Assembly (NCBI RefSeq): GCF_042435035.1
Contig: NZ_JBHMQT010000003.1
Location: 372,001 to 436,000 of the forward strand
Direction: 5' to 3'
DNA length: 64,000 nt
From: Sphaerimonospora cavernae
Lineage (GTDB): Bacteria > Actinomycetota > Actinomycetes > Streptosporangiales > Streptosporangiaceae
In this document: positions 32,608 through 40,829 of the stretch, piece by piece
Layout of the letters: every line of letters starts with the position of its first letter
Numbering within the stretch: position 1 is the stretch's first letter
The notes under the pieces: model-generated
Database searches by the model: none
Told to the model about the DNA's origin: nothing
Seen by the model: the letters and a program-made list of their open reading frames with translations, nothing else
Program-made: the position numbers and the translations under genes

Positions 32608-34362
32608 GTGGCTCAACTTCGCATCGCGCTCGCCCAGACCAATCCCGTCGTCGGCGACTTCACCGGCAACGCGGACAAGCTAGTCGAGTGGACCCGCCGG
32701 GCCGCGGATCGCGACGCCCACCTGGTCGTCTTCCCCGAGCTGTTCCTGACCGGCTATCCGGCCGAGGACCTGGTGCTGCGCTCGTCGTTCGTCGAGGCGT
32801 CGCGGTCCGCGCTGACGGCGGTCGCGGCCCGGCTGGCGGCCGAGGGGCTCGGCGGGCTGCCGGTGGTCGTCGGCTACCTCGACAGAACCGACGGCGACAG
32901 AACCGACGGCGACCGGACCGATGGCGCAGGAAAGCCGCTCAACGCGGCCGCCGTTCTGCACGGGGGCGAGGCGGTGATGACATCGGCCAAGCACCACCTG
33001 CCGAACTACGGTGTGTTCGACGAGCACCGCTACTTCGCGCGCGGCAACCGGTTACCGATCTTCAGGCTGCACGGGGTCGACGTGGCCATCGCGATCTGCG
33101 AGGACCTGTGGCAGGAGGGCGGCCCGGTCTCGGTCGTCGCCGAGGTCGGCGCGGGGCTGCTCGTGGTGCCGAACGGCTCGCCGTACGAGACGGACAAGGA
33201 CGACGTGCGGCTGGAGCTGTGCGCGCGGCGGGCCAGGGAGGCGGGCTGCGCGCTCGCCTACGTGAACATGGTCGGCGGCCAGGACGAGCTGATCTTCGAC
33301 GGCGACTCGCTGATCGTGGACGCGCGCGGCGAGCTGGTCGCCCGCGCCCGGCGATTCGAGGAGGAGCTGCTGGTCACCGATCTCGAGTTGCCCGAGCTGA
33401 CCGATCTGCCCGAGGAGGCCGCCGACCCGGGGGACGGTAGCGAGATCACCGTCGAGCGGCTGGTGCTGTCGGCCGCGCCGGTCGAACCGTACCGCCCCGA
33501 GCCGCCGGTGATCGCCGATCGCATGGACGACCTGGCCGAGATCTACCAGGCGCTGGTTCTCGGTGTGCGCGACTACGTCGCCAAGAACGGCTTCCGCTCG
33601 GTCATCCTCGGGCTGTCCGGCGGCATCGACTCCGCGCTGGTCGCGACGATCGCGGCCGACGCGATCGGGCCCTCGCGGATCCATGTGGTGCTGATGCCGT
33701 CGCGATACTCCTCCGACCACTCGCTCGCCGATGCCGAGGAACTCGTGCGCCGCCAGGGACTGAAGGCGCGCGTCATTCCGATCGCCGACATCGTCACGGC
33801 CTTCGAGAAGGAGATCGACCTCAGCGGCCTGGCCGCCGAGAACCTTCAGGCCCGGGTGCGCGGGATGCTGCTGATGAGCCTGTCCAACGAGCACGGCCAC
33901 CTGGTGCTGACGACCGGCAACAAGAGCGAGCTGGCCGTCGGATACTCCACGCTGTACGGCGACTCGGCCGGCGGCTACGCGCCGATCAAGGATGTGCTCA
34001 AGAGCCTGGTCTGGAAGCTGGCGCAGTGGCGCAACGCCCAGCCCGGCGGCCCGCCGATCCCGGAGAACTCCATCACCAAGGAGCCGAGCGCCGAGCTACG
34101 GCCCGATCAGCGCGACACCGACTCGCTCCCGGCGTACGACGTGCTCGACCCGCTGCTGCGCGACTACGTGGAGCGGGACATGGGCCGCGACGAGCTGGTC
34201 GCGGCCGGCCACGACCCCGAGCTGGTGGCGCGCATCCTCCGGCTGGTGGACCTGGCCGAGTACAAGCGCCGCCAGTACCCGCCGGGCCCCAAGATCACCT
34301 CGAAGAACTTCGGCCGGGACCGCCGCCTGCCCATCACCAACCGCTGGCGCGAAAGCCGGTGA
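32608..34362 (+). CDS. nadE: Glutamine-dependent NAD+ synthetase
   Basis: A 584-residue enzyme that makes NAD+ from deamido-NAD+ and ATP with ammonia released from glutamine. The N-terminal nitrilase-type glutaminase has the catalytic triad Glu44 (VFPELF), Lys128 (AKHHLPNYGVFDE) and Cys164 (AICEDLW). The C-terminal synthetase has the PP-loop SGGIDS at 337-342 and TTGNKSELAVGYSTLYGD. A three-fold Asp-Arg-Thr-Asp-Gly repeat (about residues 92-106) interrupts a surface loop of the glutaminase domain. The start GTG is leaderless. The 3' end overlaps the convergent TetR gene by 29 bases. Confidence 0.95.
   Translation: MAQLRIALAQTNPVVGDFTGNADKLVEWTRRAADRDAHLVVFPELFLTGYPAEDLVLRSSFVEASRSALTAVAARLAAEGLGGLPVVVGYLDRTDGDRTDGDRTDGAGKPLNAAAVLHGGEAVMTSAKHHLPNYGVFDEHRYFARGNRLPIFRLHGVDVAIAICEDLWQEGGPVSVVAEVGAGLLVVPNGSPYETDKDDVRLELCARRAREAGCALAYVNMVGGQDELIFDGDSLIVDARGELVARARRFEEELLVTDLELPELTDLPEEAADPGDGSEITVERLVLSAAPVEPYRPEPPVIADRMDDLAEIYQALVLGVRDYVAKNGFRSVILGLSGGIDSALVATIAADAIGPSRIHVVLMPSRYSSDHSLADAEELVRRQGLKARVIPIADIVTAFEKEIDLSGLAAENLQARVRGMLLMSLSNEHGHLVLTTGNKSELAVGYSTLYGDSAGGYAPIKDVLKSLVWKLAQWRNAQPGGPPIPENSITKEPSAELRPDQRDTDSLPAYDVLDPLLRDYVERDMGRDELVAAGHDPELVARILRLVDLAEYKRRQYPPGPKITSKNFGRDRRLPITNRWRESR
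32881..32925 (+). repeat. 15-base tandem repeat, three units, inside nadE
   Basis: gacagaaccgacggc occurs at 32881 and 32896, and a third copy with three changed bases at 32911. It adds DRTDG units in frame. Confidence 0.95.
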
Positions 34363-34954
34363 GGGCTTCGTCCACTATGCGTTCGGCCACGTCCTCGGAC
34401 GGCTCGACGCCGGATCTGTGCCACTTCGTGTACCACATCATGGCCCCGGAGAGGATGGCCATCGCCATCTCCTCGTCGAGGTCCGCGCGCAGCTCGCCGG
34501 TCTCCATCCCCCGGCGGAGGACGCCGCGCAGGGCGGCCCTGCGCGGCTCGAGGGCGATCTCCCGGAAGCGCTCCGCCAGACGGGGGTGCCGTTCGGAGTC
34601 GCTCATTGCGATGTTCATGATGCAGCGGGTGCGCTGGTGGCTCGACTCCTCGCGAAGCACTCGGAGATAGGTCACCAGATCGTCCCGGACCGACGTGCCA
34701 GACAGTGGCGGGATCGGCGGCTTGAGCGTCGCCAGCGCGTCGACGACCAGGTCCTCCTTGTTGGACCAGCGCCGGTAGATGGTGGTCTTCCCGACGCCGG
34801 CGCGGGCCGCGATCGCTTCGATGGACAGCTCCGCCACGCCGATGCCCTCGCCGAGCAGGTCGAGGGTGGCGTCGACGATCGCCTTCTCCGCCTTCTCGCT
34901 GCGCGGGCGGCCCGCCGGGCGGGCCGTGCCTTCAGCCGTCTGCCGCATGTTCAT
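34334..34954 (-). CDS. TetR family transcriptional regulator
   Basis: A 206-residue repressor. The N-terminal HTH is LSIEAIAARAGVGKTTIYRRWSNKEDLV (about residues 43-70), preceded by a basic arm with GRPRSEKAEKAI. The C-terminal part is a helical ligand-binding domain ending in a membrane-adjacent-looking MAILSGAMMWYTKW helix. It follows the MFS gene by seven bases on the same strand, so it probably controls that exporter and itself by drug-responsive feedback. The ATG at 34954 or the one at 34948 could be the start. Its 3' end overlaps nadE by 29 bases. Confidence 0.9.
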   Translation of the reverse strand: MNMRQTAEGTARPAGRPRSEKAEKAIVDATLDLLGEGIGVAELSIEAIAARAGVGKTTIYRRWSNKEDLVVDALATLKPPIPPLSGTSVRDDLVTYLRVLREESSHQRTRCIMNIAMSDSERHPRLAERFREIALEPRRAALRGVLRRGMETGELRADLDEEMAMAILSGAMMWYTKWHRSGVEPSEDVAERIVDEALTGFRASGW

Positions 34955-34961
34955 CGCCCGT

Positions 34962-36527
34962 TCACACTACCGCCGCCTCTCTCTCGGGTTCGGCCTTCAC
35001 CACCGGCGGCACGGCCTGAGCCGTACGGCCCGGCATCCAGCGGGCGACCACGAACGTGCCGATCAGAGCGACCGCGGCGGAGCCGAGGGCGGCCCAGTGC
35101 ACGCCTTCGACGAACGCGTCGTTCGCCGCGTCCATCAGGCTCGCACCGTGTGGGCCGAGGCGGCCGGCCACGCCCGCGGCCCCCGAGATCGACTCGGTCA
35201 CGAGGTGGCGGAACTGCTCGGGAACGGCACCCGCCCCGGCCTCCATCTCACCCCGGTAGACCGCGGACAGGATCGCGCCCAGGACGGCGATGCCGAGCGT
35301 GCCGCCGACCTGCCGGACGACGTTGCTCATCGAGGACCCCACGCCGGCCTTCTCCCTGGGCAGGGCGTTCATGATGGCGGTGGTCGCCGGGGGCATGAGG
35401 TTGGCCATCGCGGCGCCCTGGACGAACCCGAGGACCAGCAGGATCCAGACCGGGGTGTCCACCTCGACCAGCGCGTACGCCGCGAGGCACAGGGTGATCA
35501 CCACCATGGCGGCCGTGCCCAGCGCCTTCGCGCCGTACCTGTCCACCATCCGCGCACTGGCCGGCGAGAAGATCAGCTGGGCGATCGCGAACGGCAGCAC
35601 CAGCCCCCCGGACTCCAGCGGGGAGAATCCGCGCACGATCTGCCAGTAGAAGGCCAGGAAGAACATCACGCCCATCGCCGAGAAGAACACCAGGCCGACG
35701 CTGGAGATGGCGGTCGTGAAGGCCGGGTTGCGGAAGTGGCGCACGTCGAAGGCCGGGTGATCGATCCGGCTCTCGTACCAGACGAAGGCGGCGAGGATCG
35801 CCAGGCCCGCCAGCGACGGTACGACGACGGAGACATCGGCGACCGTGCCGAGATCGCTGATCCGCACGATGCCGTAGACGAGACTGACCAGACCGACGAT
35901 GGACAGCAGCACGCCGACCGGGTCGAGGCCGGCCTTGTCCGGGTCCCTGGAGTCCGGCACCAGCGCGGTGATCAGCCCCAGGGCGACCAGCACGATCGGG
36001 ACGTTGACCAGGAAGACCGAGCCCCACCAGAAGTGCTCCAGCAGAAGGCCGCCGGTGATCGGGCCGATCGCGATCGCGATGCCGACGCCGCCCGCCCAGA
36101 TGCCGATGGCCTTGCCCCGCTCATGGAACGGGAAGACGTTCGAGATGATCGCCAGGGTGGCGGGCATGATGGCCGCGCCGCCGAGTCCCATCAGCGCCCG
36201 CGCGCCGATGAGCTGCATCGGATCCTGGGCGTAGGCGCTGACCAGCGACGCGAGACCGAACAGCGCCATGCCGGTCATGAGCATCCTCTTACGCCCGTAC
36301 CTGTCCCCCAGCACCCCGAAGGTGAACAGGAGACCGGCGAACACGAGCGTGTAGGAGTTCATCGCCCACTCCAGCTCGCTCTGGGTGGCCCCCAGGCCGT
36401 GGACCGGGTCCGCGATCGTCTTGATCGCCACGTTGAGGATCGTGTTGTCCAGCACTACGGCCAGCAGGCTGAACACCATCACGCCGAGGATCTGCCAGCG
36501 GCGCGGGTGCCCGGAATGCGGTTCCAT
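34962..36527 (-). CDS. MFS drug exporter, DHA2 (EmrB/QacA) family
   Basis: A 521-residue, about 14-helix proton antiporter. Typical DHA2 landmarks: the first helix LLAVVLDNTILNVAIKTI with Asp27 (the acidic residue of motif D1), motif A GVLGDRYGRKRMLMTG, motif C AGGVGIAIAIGPITGGLLL, and AGVGSSMSNVVRQVGGTLGIAVLG near helix 12. It should export hydrophobic drugs or metabolites. A TetR gene follows at once. The upstream intergenic region contains repeated TTCGATACG motifs that may be the operator. Confidence 0.91.
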   Translation of the reverse strand: MEPHSGHPRRWQILGVMVFSLLAVVLDNTILNVAIKTIADPVHGLGATQSELEWAMNSYTLVFAGLLFTFGVLGDRYGRKRMLMTGMALFGLASLVSAYAQDPMQLIGARALMGLGGAAIMPATLAIISNVFPFHERGKAIGIWAGGVGIAIAIGPITGGLLLEHFWWGSVFLVNVPIVLVALGLITALVPDSRDPDKAGLDPVGVLLSIVGLVSLVYGIVRISDLGTVADVSVVVPSLAGLAILAAFVWYESRIDHPAFDVRHFRNPAFTTAISSVGLVFFSAMGVMFFLAFYWQIVRGFSPLESGGLVLPFAIAQLIFSPASARMVDRYGAKALGTAAMVVITLCLAAYALVEVDTPVWILLVLGFVQGAAMANLMPPATTAIMNALPREKAGVGSSMSNVVRQVGGTLGIAVLGAILSAVYRGEMEAGAGAVPEQFRHLVTESISGAAGVAGRLGPHGASLMDAANDAFVEGVHWAALGSAAVALIGTFVVARWMPGRTAQAVPPVVKAEPEREAAVV

Positions 36528-36554
36528 GTAATCCCCGTTACTTCGCTACACGAT

Positions 36555-36611
36555 TTCGATACGAATGAGTTTCGCAACGGGAGCGTAGCGCAACCACTAT
36601 TCGATACGCAA
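36555..36611 (-). promoter_or_regulatory. Possible operator region of the DHA2 exporter-TetR operon
   Basis: TTCGATACG occurs at 36555 and 36600, the first within a short inverted repeat (TTCG-ATA-CGAA). cgcaacggga also occurs twice, at 36573 and 36607, and CGCTAC (36544) has its complement GTAGCG at 36585. The cluster lies directly upstream of the exporter start. Assignment to the adjacent TetR protein is inference. Confidence 0.35.
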
Positions 36612-36621
36612 CGGGACCGTT

Positions 36622-37821
36622 TCATAATTGGACCGCATAATGTGGGTCGGCCGGTGACGTGGCCCGCACGCGCTGGAACGGCACGGCCACCAGGACCAGC
36701 AGCACGCCGACGGCTCCCGCCACCCCGAGCGCCCAGGCCGGGCCGTACGCGTCGAGGATTCCGCCGACGACCGGGCCGGCGCACGCCCCGCCGACGGTCA
36801 GGAACATGCCGTGCAGGCCCATGGCCTCCCCCCGCGCGGCCGCCGGGACCCGCCGGTTCACCGCGTCCACCGTCGCGGACATCGCGGGAGCGCACAGCAC
36901 CCCGGCCGGCAGCAGCGCCGCGAACAGCCACCACCACGGGCCGCCGACCAGCCCGACGGGCGCGGTCAGCGCGCACATCGCGCCCATCATCACCAGCGGC
37001 GGCAGGCCTCGCGGCAGCCCGCCGTACACGAAACCGCCCACCAGCGAGTAGCCGCACCACACTCCGAGCACCAGGCCCGTCCAGGCGGTCGCGTCGTCGG
37101 CCTTCAGCATCGCGACCACGGACAGCTCGGTCGCGGTGAGCACGAACGTCAGCGCGGACACCGCGCCGAGCAGCGTGACCAGGCCCGGCCGCAGCCACTG
37201 CCGCCTCGGCACCGCCGCCTTCCCGGCGGCGGCCTCCTCCGGCGAGCGGGTGGGCGGGTTCAGCAGGTACAGCCCCACCCCCGAGCCGACCAGGCCGGCC
37301 GCCACCCCGTACATCGTCGCGGTGCTGGAGAACGCGGTCACGCACGCGACGGCGAGGGCGGGGCCCACCATGAACGCCACCTCGACGGCCATCGAGTCGA
37401 GGGCGAACCCGGTCTGGTGACGCTCGGGTGGCACCATCGCGGCCAGGCACTGCCTGATCGCGCTGAAGACGGGCTGGGTGAACACTCCGGCCACCAGTGC
37501 GCCCGCCACCAGCGCGGGAAACGGAAGGGCCGGGGCGGTACACCAGAAGCACAGCTGGACGAACGTGGTGACGGCCACCACCGGTCGCAGGCCGCGCCGG
37601 TCGACGAACCGGCCGGCGAGCGGCGCACCCGCCGCGGCCCCGAGCATGCTCATCGCACCGACCATGCCCGCCTGGAAGAACCCCAGCCGCTGGGTGTTGA
37701 GCACGTGCAGCGTGAGGGTCATGCCCGTGCCGGTCAGCGGAATCCTGGCGACCAGGCCGACCAGCAGCAGTGTGCGCACGCCCGGCAGTGCCAGCACCCG
37801 CCGGTAAGGTTCAATTGCCAT
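36622..37821 (-). CDS. MFS transporter
   Basis: A 399-residue protein with about 12 hydrophobic helices. The loop after helix 2 carries a relaxed motif A, GRFVDRRGLRPVVAV, and helix 5 contains EVAFMVGPALAVACV, common in sugar-efflux/SetA-like or unassigned actinobacterial MFS proteins. The ATG at 37821 has GGAGG 12 bases upstream. It is co-directional with the DHA2 exporter 94 bases downstream and divergent from panB. The substrate is unknown. Confidence 0.83.
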   Translation of the reverse strand: MAIEPYRRVLALPGVRTLLLVGLVARIPLTGTGMTLTLHVLNTQRLGFFQAGMVGAMSMLGAAAGAPLAGRFVDRRGLRPVVAVTTFVQLCFWCTAPALPFPALVAGALVAGVFTQPVFSAIRQCLAAMVPPERHQTGFALDSMAVEVAFMVGPALAVACVTAFSSTATMYGVAAGLVGSGVGLYLLNPPTRSPEEAAAGKAAVPRRQWLRPGLVTLLGAVSALTFVLTATELSVVAMLKADDATAWTGLVLGVWCGYSLVGGFVYGGLPRGLPPLVMMGAMCALTAPVGLVGGPWWWLFAALLPAGVLCAPAMSATVDAVNRRVPAAARGEAMGLHGMFLTVGGACAGPVVGGILDAYGPAWALGVAGAVGVLLVLVAVPFQRVRATSPADPHYAVQL

Positions 37822-37964
37822 GTTGGTTACTTACCTCCGCAGGGTATTGTGCCGTGCGGACCAGCCACATCCGTCACACCGGGGGGTGTTCTATCCATAG
37901 CCGACATGCAATGATCTGACTGTCCGGGGACGCCACAGGGGCGCCACGAGGCCTGGAGGTAACC

Positions 37965-38834
37965 ATGTCCTCTGAATCCGCAGTTTCCGCTGTTCCAGCC
38001 GTTTCCAGCCCGCCCGCCGCCCTCTACGGCGGTGCGTCGAAGCGCAGGGTCACGGTCCGCGACATCGCGGCGGCCAAGGAACGGCACGAGAAGTGGCCGA
38101 TGGTCACCGCGTACGACGCGATGACCGCCGGAGTGTTCGACGAGGCGGGCATCCCGGTGATGCTCGTCGGTGACTCGGCGGCGATGGTCGTCTACGGTTA
38201 CGACTCGACGCTGCCCGTCACCGTCGACGACCTGATCCCGCTCACCGCCGCGGTGGTCCGCGGCTCGTCACGCGCCATGGTCGTCGCCGACCTGCCGTTC
38301 GGCTCCTATCAGGCCTCCCCTCAGCAGGCCCTGGAGACGGCCGCACGCTTCATGAAGGAGGCCGGGGCGCACGCCGTCAAGCTGGAGGGCGGCCACCGGG
38401 TGCTCCCCCAGGTGGAGTTGCTCGTCTCGGCCGGCATCCCGGTCATGGCCCACCTCGGCCTGACCCCCCAGTCGGTCAACGCGCTCGGCGGCTACCGTGT
38501 GCAGGGCCGCGGCCAGGCCGGCGACGAGCTCATGGCGGACGCCAAGGCGCTGGAGCACGCGGGCGCTTTCGCCGTCGTGCTGGAGTGCGTGCCGACCGAC
38601 CTCGCCCAGCGGGTCACCGCCTCGCTGAGCATCCCCACGGTGGGCATCGGGGCGGGGCCGTACACCGACGCCCAGGTCCTCGTCTGGCAGGACCTCATGG
38701 GCCTCACCCCGCAACCGGCGAAGTTCGTCAAGAAGTACTTCGACCTCGCCGGCGAGATGGGCCGGGCGGTACGGGCGTACGCCGACGAGGTCGTCTCCGG
38801 CGTCTTCCCCACCCCCGACCACAGCTACCGCTGA
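37965..38834 (+). CDS. panB: 3-methyl-2-oxobutanoate hydroxymethyltransferase
   Basis: A 289-residue enzyme that transfers a hydroxymethyl group from 5,10-methylenetetrahydrofolate to 2-oxoisovalerate, the first committed step of pantothenate/coenzyme A synthesis. Landmarks: KWPMVTAYDAMTAGVFDEAG, the metal-binding MLVGDSAAMVVYG, AVKLEGG, GLTPQSVNALGG and GIGAGPYTDAQVLVWQDLMG. An N-terminal tail of about 20 residues precedes the domain, as in other actinobacteria. GGAGG lies seven bases before the ATG. panC and panD are not in the window. Confidence 0.95.
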   Translation: MSSESAVSAVPAVSSPPAALYGGASKRRVTVRDIAAAKERHEKWPMVTAYDAMTAGVFDEAGIPVMLVGDSAAMVVYGYDSTLPVTVDDLIPLTAAVVRGSSRAMVVADLPFGSYQASPQQALETAARFMKEAGAHAVKLEGGHRVLPQVELLVSAGIPVMAHLGLTPQSVNALGGYRVQGRGQAGDELMADAKALEHAGAFAVVLECVPTDLAQRVTASLSIPTVGIGAGPYTDAQVLVWQDLMGLTPQPAKFVKKYFDLAGEMGRAVRAYADEVVSGVFPTPDHSYR

Positions 38835-38838
38835 GTCG

Positions 38839-38925
38839 TCACCGATCGGCCAGGGTGGCCGGGTCGGTGTTGGAACCACACACGATCACGGCCACCCTCT
38901 CGCCGTCGCCGGGCACGTACGCGGC
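38839..38925 (-). pseudogene. C-terminal remnant of a threonine/serine dehydratase gene
   Basis: On the minus strand, starting a few bases after the trans-sulfuration gene stop, 28 codons read AAYVPGDGERVAVIVCGSNT then DPATLADR and a TGA. GERVAVIVCG-x-NTDP is the C-terminal signature of pyridoxal-phosphate threonine/serine dehydratases. Nothing of the rest of the enzyme is present and no start codon or ribosome-binding site precedes it, so it is probably the tail left by a deletion that joined it to the upstream gene. Confidence 0.6.
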
Positions 38926-38929
38926 GCGC

Positions 38930-40114
38930 TCACGCCGCGCCCTCGCCGAGAGCCTGTTCGAAGTCGGCCCACAGGTCCTCCGCGTGCTCGATGCCCACGG
39001 CGACCCGGACCGTTCCCTCACCGATCCCCGCGGCGGCCAGCTCGGCGGGGCCGAGCGACCGGTGCGACGTCGTCGCCGGGTGCATGACCAGCGTCTCCAC
39101 GCCGCCGAGCGAGGGCGCCAGCAGCGCGAGCCGTACGGCACGCATGAAGGCCTCCCCCGCGGCGCGCCCGCCGGCCAGGTCGAACGAGAAGACCCCGCCG
39201 AAGTCGGGCAGCAGCTTGGCGGCCAGGCCGTACGACGGGTGGGACGGCAGGCCGGGCCAGTGGACGGCGGCCACGGCGGGATGCTCGGCGAGCCGCGTCG
39301 CCAGCACCCGCGTGTTGGCGCAGTGCCGCTCCATGCGCAACGGCAGCGTCTGAAGACCGCGCAGGACCAGCCACGCCGCGAACGGGTCGGCCGTCACGCC
39401 GAGCTTCACCGCGTATGACCAGACCTCGCGGTACAGCTCGGCCGAGGCGAAGACCGCGACGCCGGCCAGGACGTCGGAGTGGCCGGACAGGTACTTGGTG
39501 GCCGAGTGGACGACCACGTCGACCCCGTGCTCGATCGGGCGGCACAGGGCCGGCGAGGCGAAGGTGTTGTCCACGACCGTGACGAGCCCGGCCTCGCGCG
39601 CCGCGTCGCACATCCCCGGCAGGTCGGCGACCTGCGTCATCGGGTTGGCGATCGTCTCCAGGTAGAGCAGGCGGCTGGTGGGCCGTACGGCGGCGCGCAC
39701 CGCCGCCGGGTCGTCCTCGGTCACGTAGGTGATCTCGACCCCGAAACGCGCCGCCAGGTCGGCCAGCATGGCGGCGGTGCCGCCGTACAGCGCCCGCTGC
39801 GCGATCATATGGTCGCCCGGCCTGAGCAGGCCGAGCAGCACCGAGTTGATCGCACCCATCCCCGAGCCGGTCCCGACGGCGGCCACACCGCCCTCCAGAC
39901 CGGCGACGGCCTCCTCCATCGCCCGAACCGTGGGGTTGGAGTGCCTGCCGTAGACGAAAGCGCCGTCGGGGCGGCTCATCCCGTCCGCGAAGACCTCAGG
40001 GTTCGCCAAGGCGAATCCCGAGGTCTGGTAGATCGGCGTCGAGATCGGCCTGCCGCCGTTCAGATCGGGTCGGGGGAGATGGACCGCACGTGTTTCCGGA
40101 TGAAGAGGGCTCAT
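38930..40114 (-). CDS. Trans-sulfuration PLP enzyme (cystathionine gamma-synthase/lyase family)
   Basis: A 394-residue pyridoxal-phosphate enzyme of the Cys/Met metabolism family. The PLP lysine is Lys207 in VVVHSATKYLSGHSD; VYGRHSNPT supplies the neighbouring-subunit tyrosine and arginine, and VVDNTFASP the Asp that holds the pyridine nitrogen. The C-terminal SLGGVETLVMHPATTSH is the substrate-carboxylate region. Whether it acts as a synthase (MetB), lyase or methionine gamma-lyase is not decidable here. The start ATG at 40114 follows a -10 element by seven bases. A dehydratase remnant follows downstream. Confidence 0.9.
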   Translation of the reverse strand: MSPLHPETRAVHLPRPDLNGGRPISTPIYQTSGFALANPEVFADGMSRPDGAFVYGRHSNPTVRAMEEAVAGLEGGVAAVGTGSGMGAINSVLLGLLRPGDHMIAQRALYGGTAAMLADLAARFGVEITYVTEDDPAAVRAAVRPTSRLLYLETIANPMTQVADLPGMCDAAREAGLVTVVDNTFASPALCRPIEHGVDVVVHSATKYLSGHSDVLAGVAVFASAELYREVWSYAVKLGVTADPFAAWLVLRGLQTLPLRMERHCANTRVLATRLAEHPAVAAVHWPGLPSHPSYGLAAKLLPDFGGVFSFDLAGGRAAGEAFMRAVRLALLAPSLGGVETLVMHPATTSHRSLGPAELAAAGIGEGTVRVAVGIEHAEDLWADFEQALGEGAA

Positions 40115-40121
40115 GCCGTCA

Positions 40122-40127
40122 AGGCTA
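40122..40127 (-). promoter_or_regulatory. Predicted -10 element, leaderless trans-sulfuration gene
   Basis: TAGCCT on the minus strand, seven bases before the ATG at 40114, with no ribosome-binding site. Confidence 0.5.
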
Positions 40128-40138
40128 GGACGTGATCC

Positions 40139-40807
40139 TCACACGTCGGTGATGCGGAGGCCGGCGTGGGCCTTGTAGCGCCGGTTGATCGAGATCAGGT
40201 TCGCGGTCAGCGCCTCCACCTGGTGGGCGTTGCGCAACCGCCCCCCGTACACGCCGCGGAACCCGGGAATGCGCGCGGCCAGCGCCCGCACGGTGTCGGT
40301 CGCCTCGCGGTCGTCGCCGAGCACGAGCACGTCCAGGTCGATCCGCTCGACGGCCGGGTCGAGCAGCAGCACCGCCGAGACGTGGTGGAAGGCCGCGACC
40401 ACGCGGCTGCCGGTCAGCACGGCGGCCGCCTGCTGGGCCGCGCTGCCCTCCTCGACGGGCAGGGCGTAGGCCCCCCGCTTGTCGAAGCCGAGAGGGTTGA
40501 CGCAGTCGACCACGATCTTGCCGTCGAGCTCGTCGCGAAGGGACTCCAGCAGGGCTCGGTGGCCGTCCCAGGGAACGGCGACGATCACGATGTCGGCCTC
40601 GGTCGCGACCACCGCGTTCTCCGCGCCCCTCACACTCAGACTCCGGGCCGCCTCCTCGGCCCGCTCCGCGCTGCGCGAGCCGATCAGAACGGGGTGACCG
40701 GCCAGCGCGAACCGGCGAGCCAGTCCCCTGCCCTGGTCACCGGTCCCGCCGAGGATGCCTATGGTCAGCCCGCTGACTTCAGGAAGATCGATGTTGTGCT
40801 CAGCCAT
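40139..40807 (-). CDS. npdG: F420H2:NADP+ oxidoreductase
   Basis: A 222-residue enzyme that exchanges hydride between coenzyme F420 and NADP. The N-terminal dinucleotide fold is GLTIGILGGTGDQGRGLARRFALAG with the NADP-phosphate loop IGSRSAERA; further blocks are VIVAVPWDGH, VVDCVNPLGF and VAAFHHVSA, typical of the NpdG/Fno family. It indicates that the host makes F420. The start ATG at 40807 has CATCAT eight bases upstream. Confidence 0.92.
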   Translation of the reverse strand: MAEHNIDLPEVSGLTIGILGGTGDQGRGLARRFALAGHPVLIGSRSAERAEEAARSLSVRGAENAVVATEADIVIVAVPWDGHRALLESLRDELDGKIVVDCVNPLGFDKRGAYALPVEEGSAAQQAAAVLTGSRVVAAFHHVSAVLLLDPAVERIDLDVLVLGDDREATDTVRALAARIPGFRGVYGGRLRNAHQVEALTANLISINRRYKAHAGLRITDV

Positions 40808-40829
40808 AAGGCCAGATGATGCCAGCCCG

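Noticed and set aside
37822..37964. Pantothenate-related riboswitch or attenuator before panB
   Set aside because: Only a good ribosome-binding site and promoter-like bases are visible; no stable alternative hairpins were recognised.
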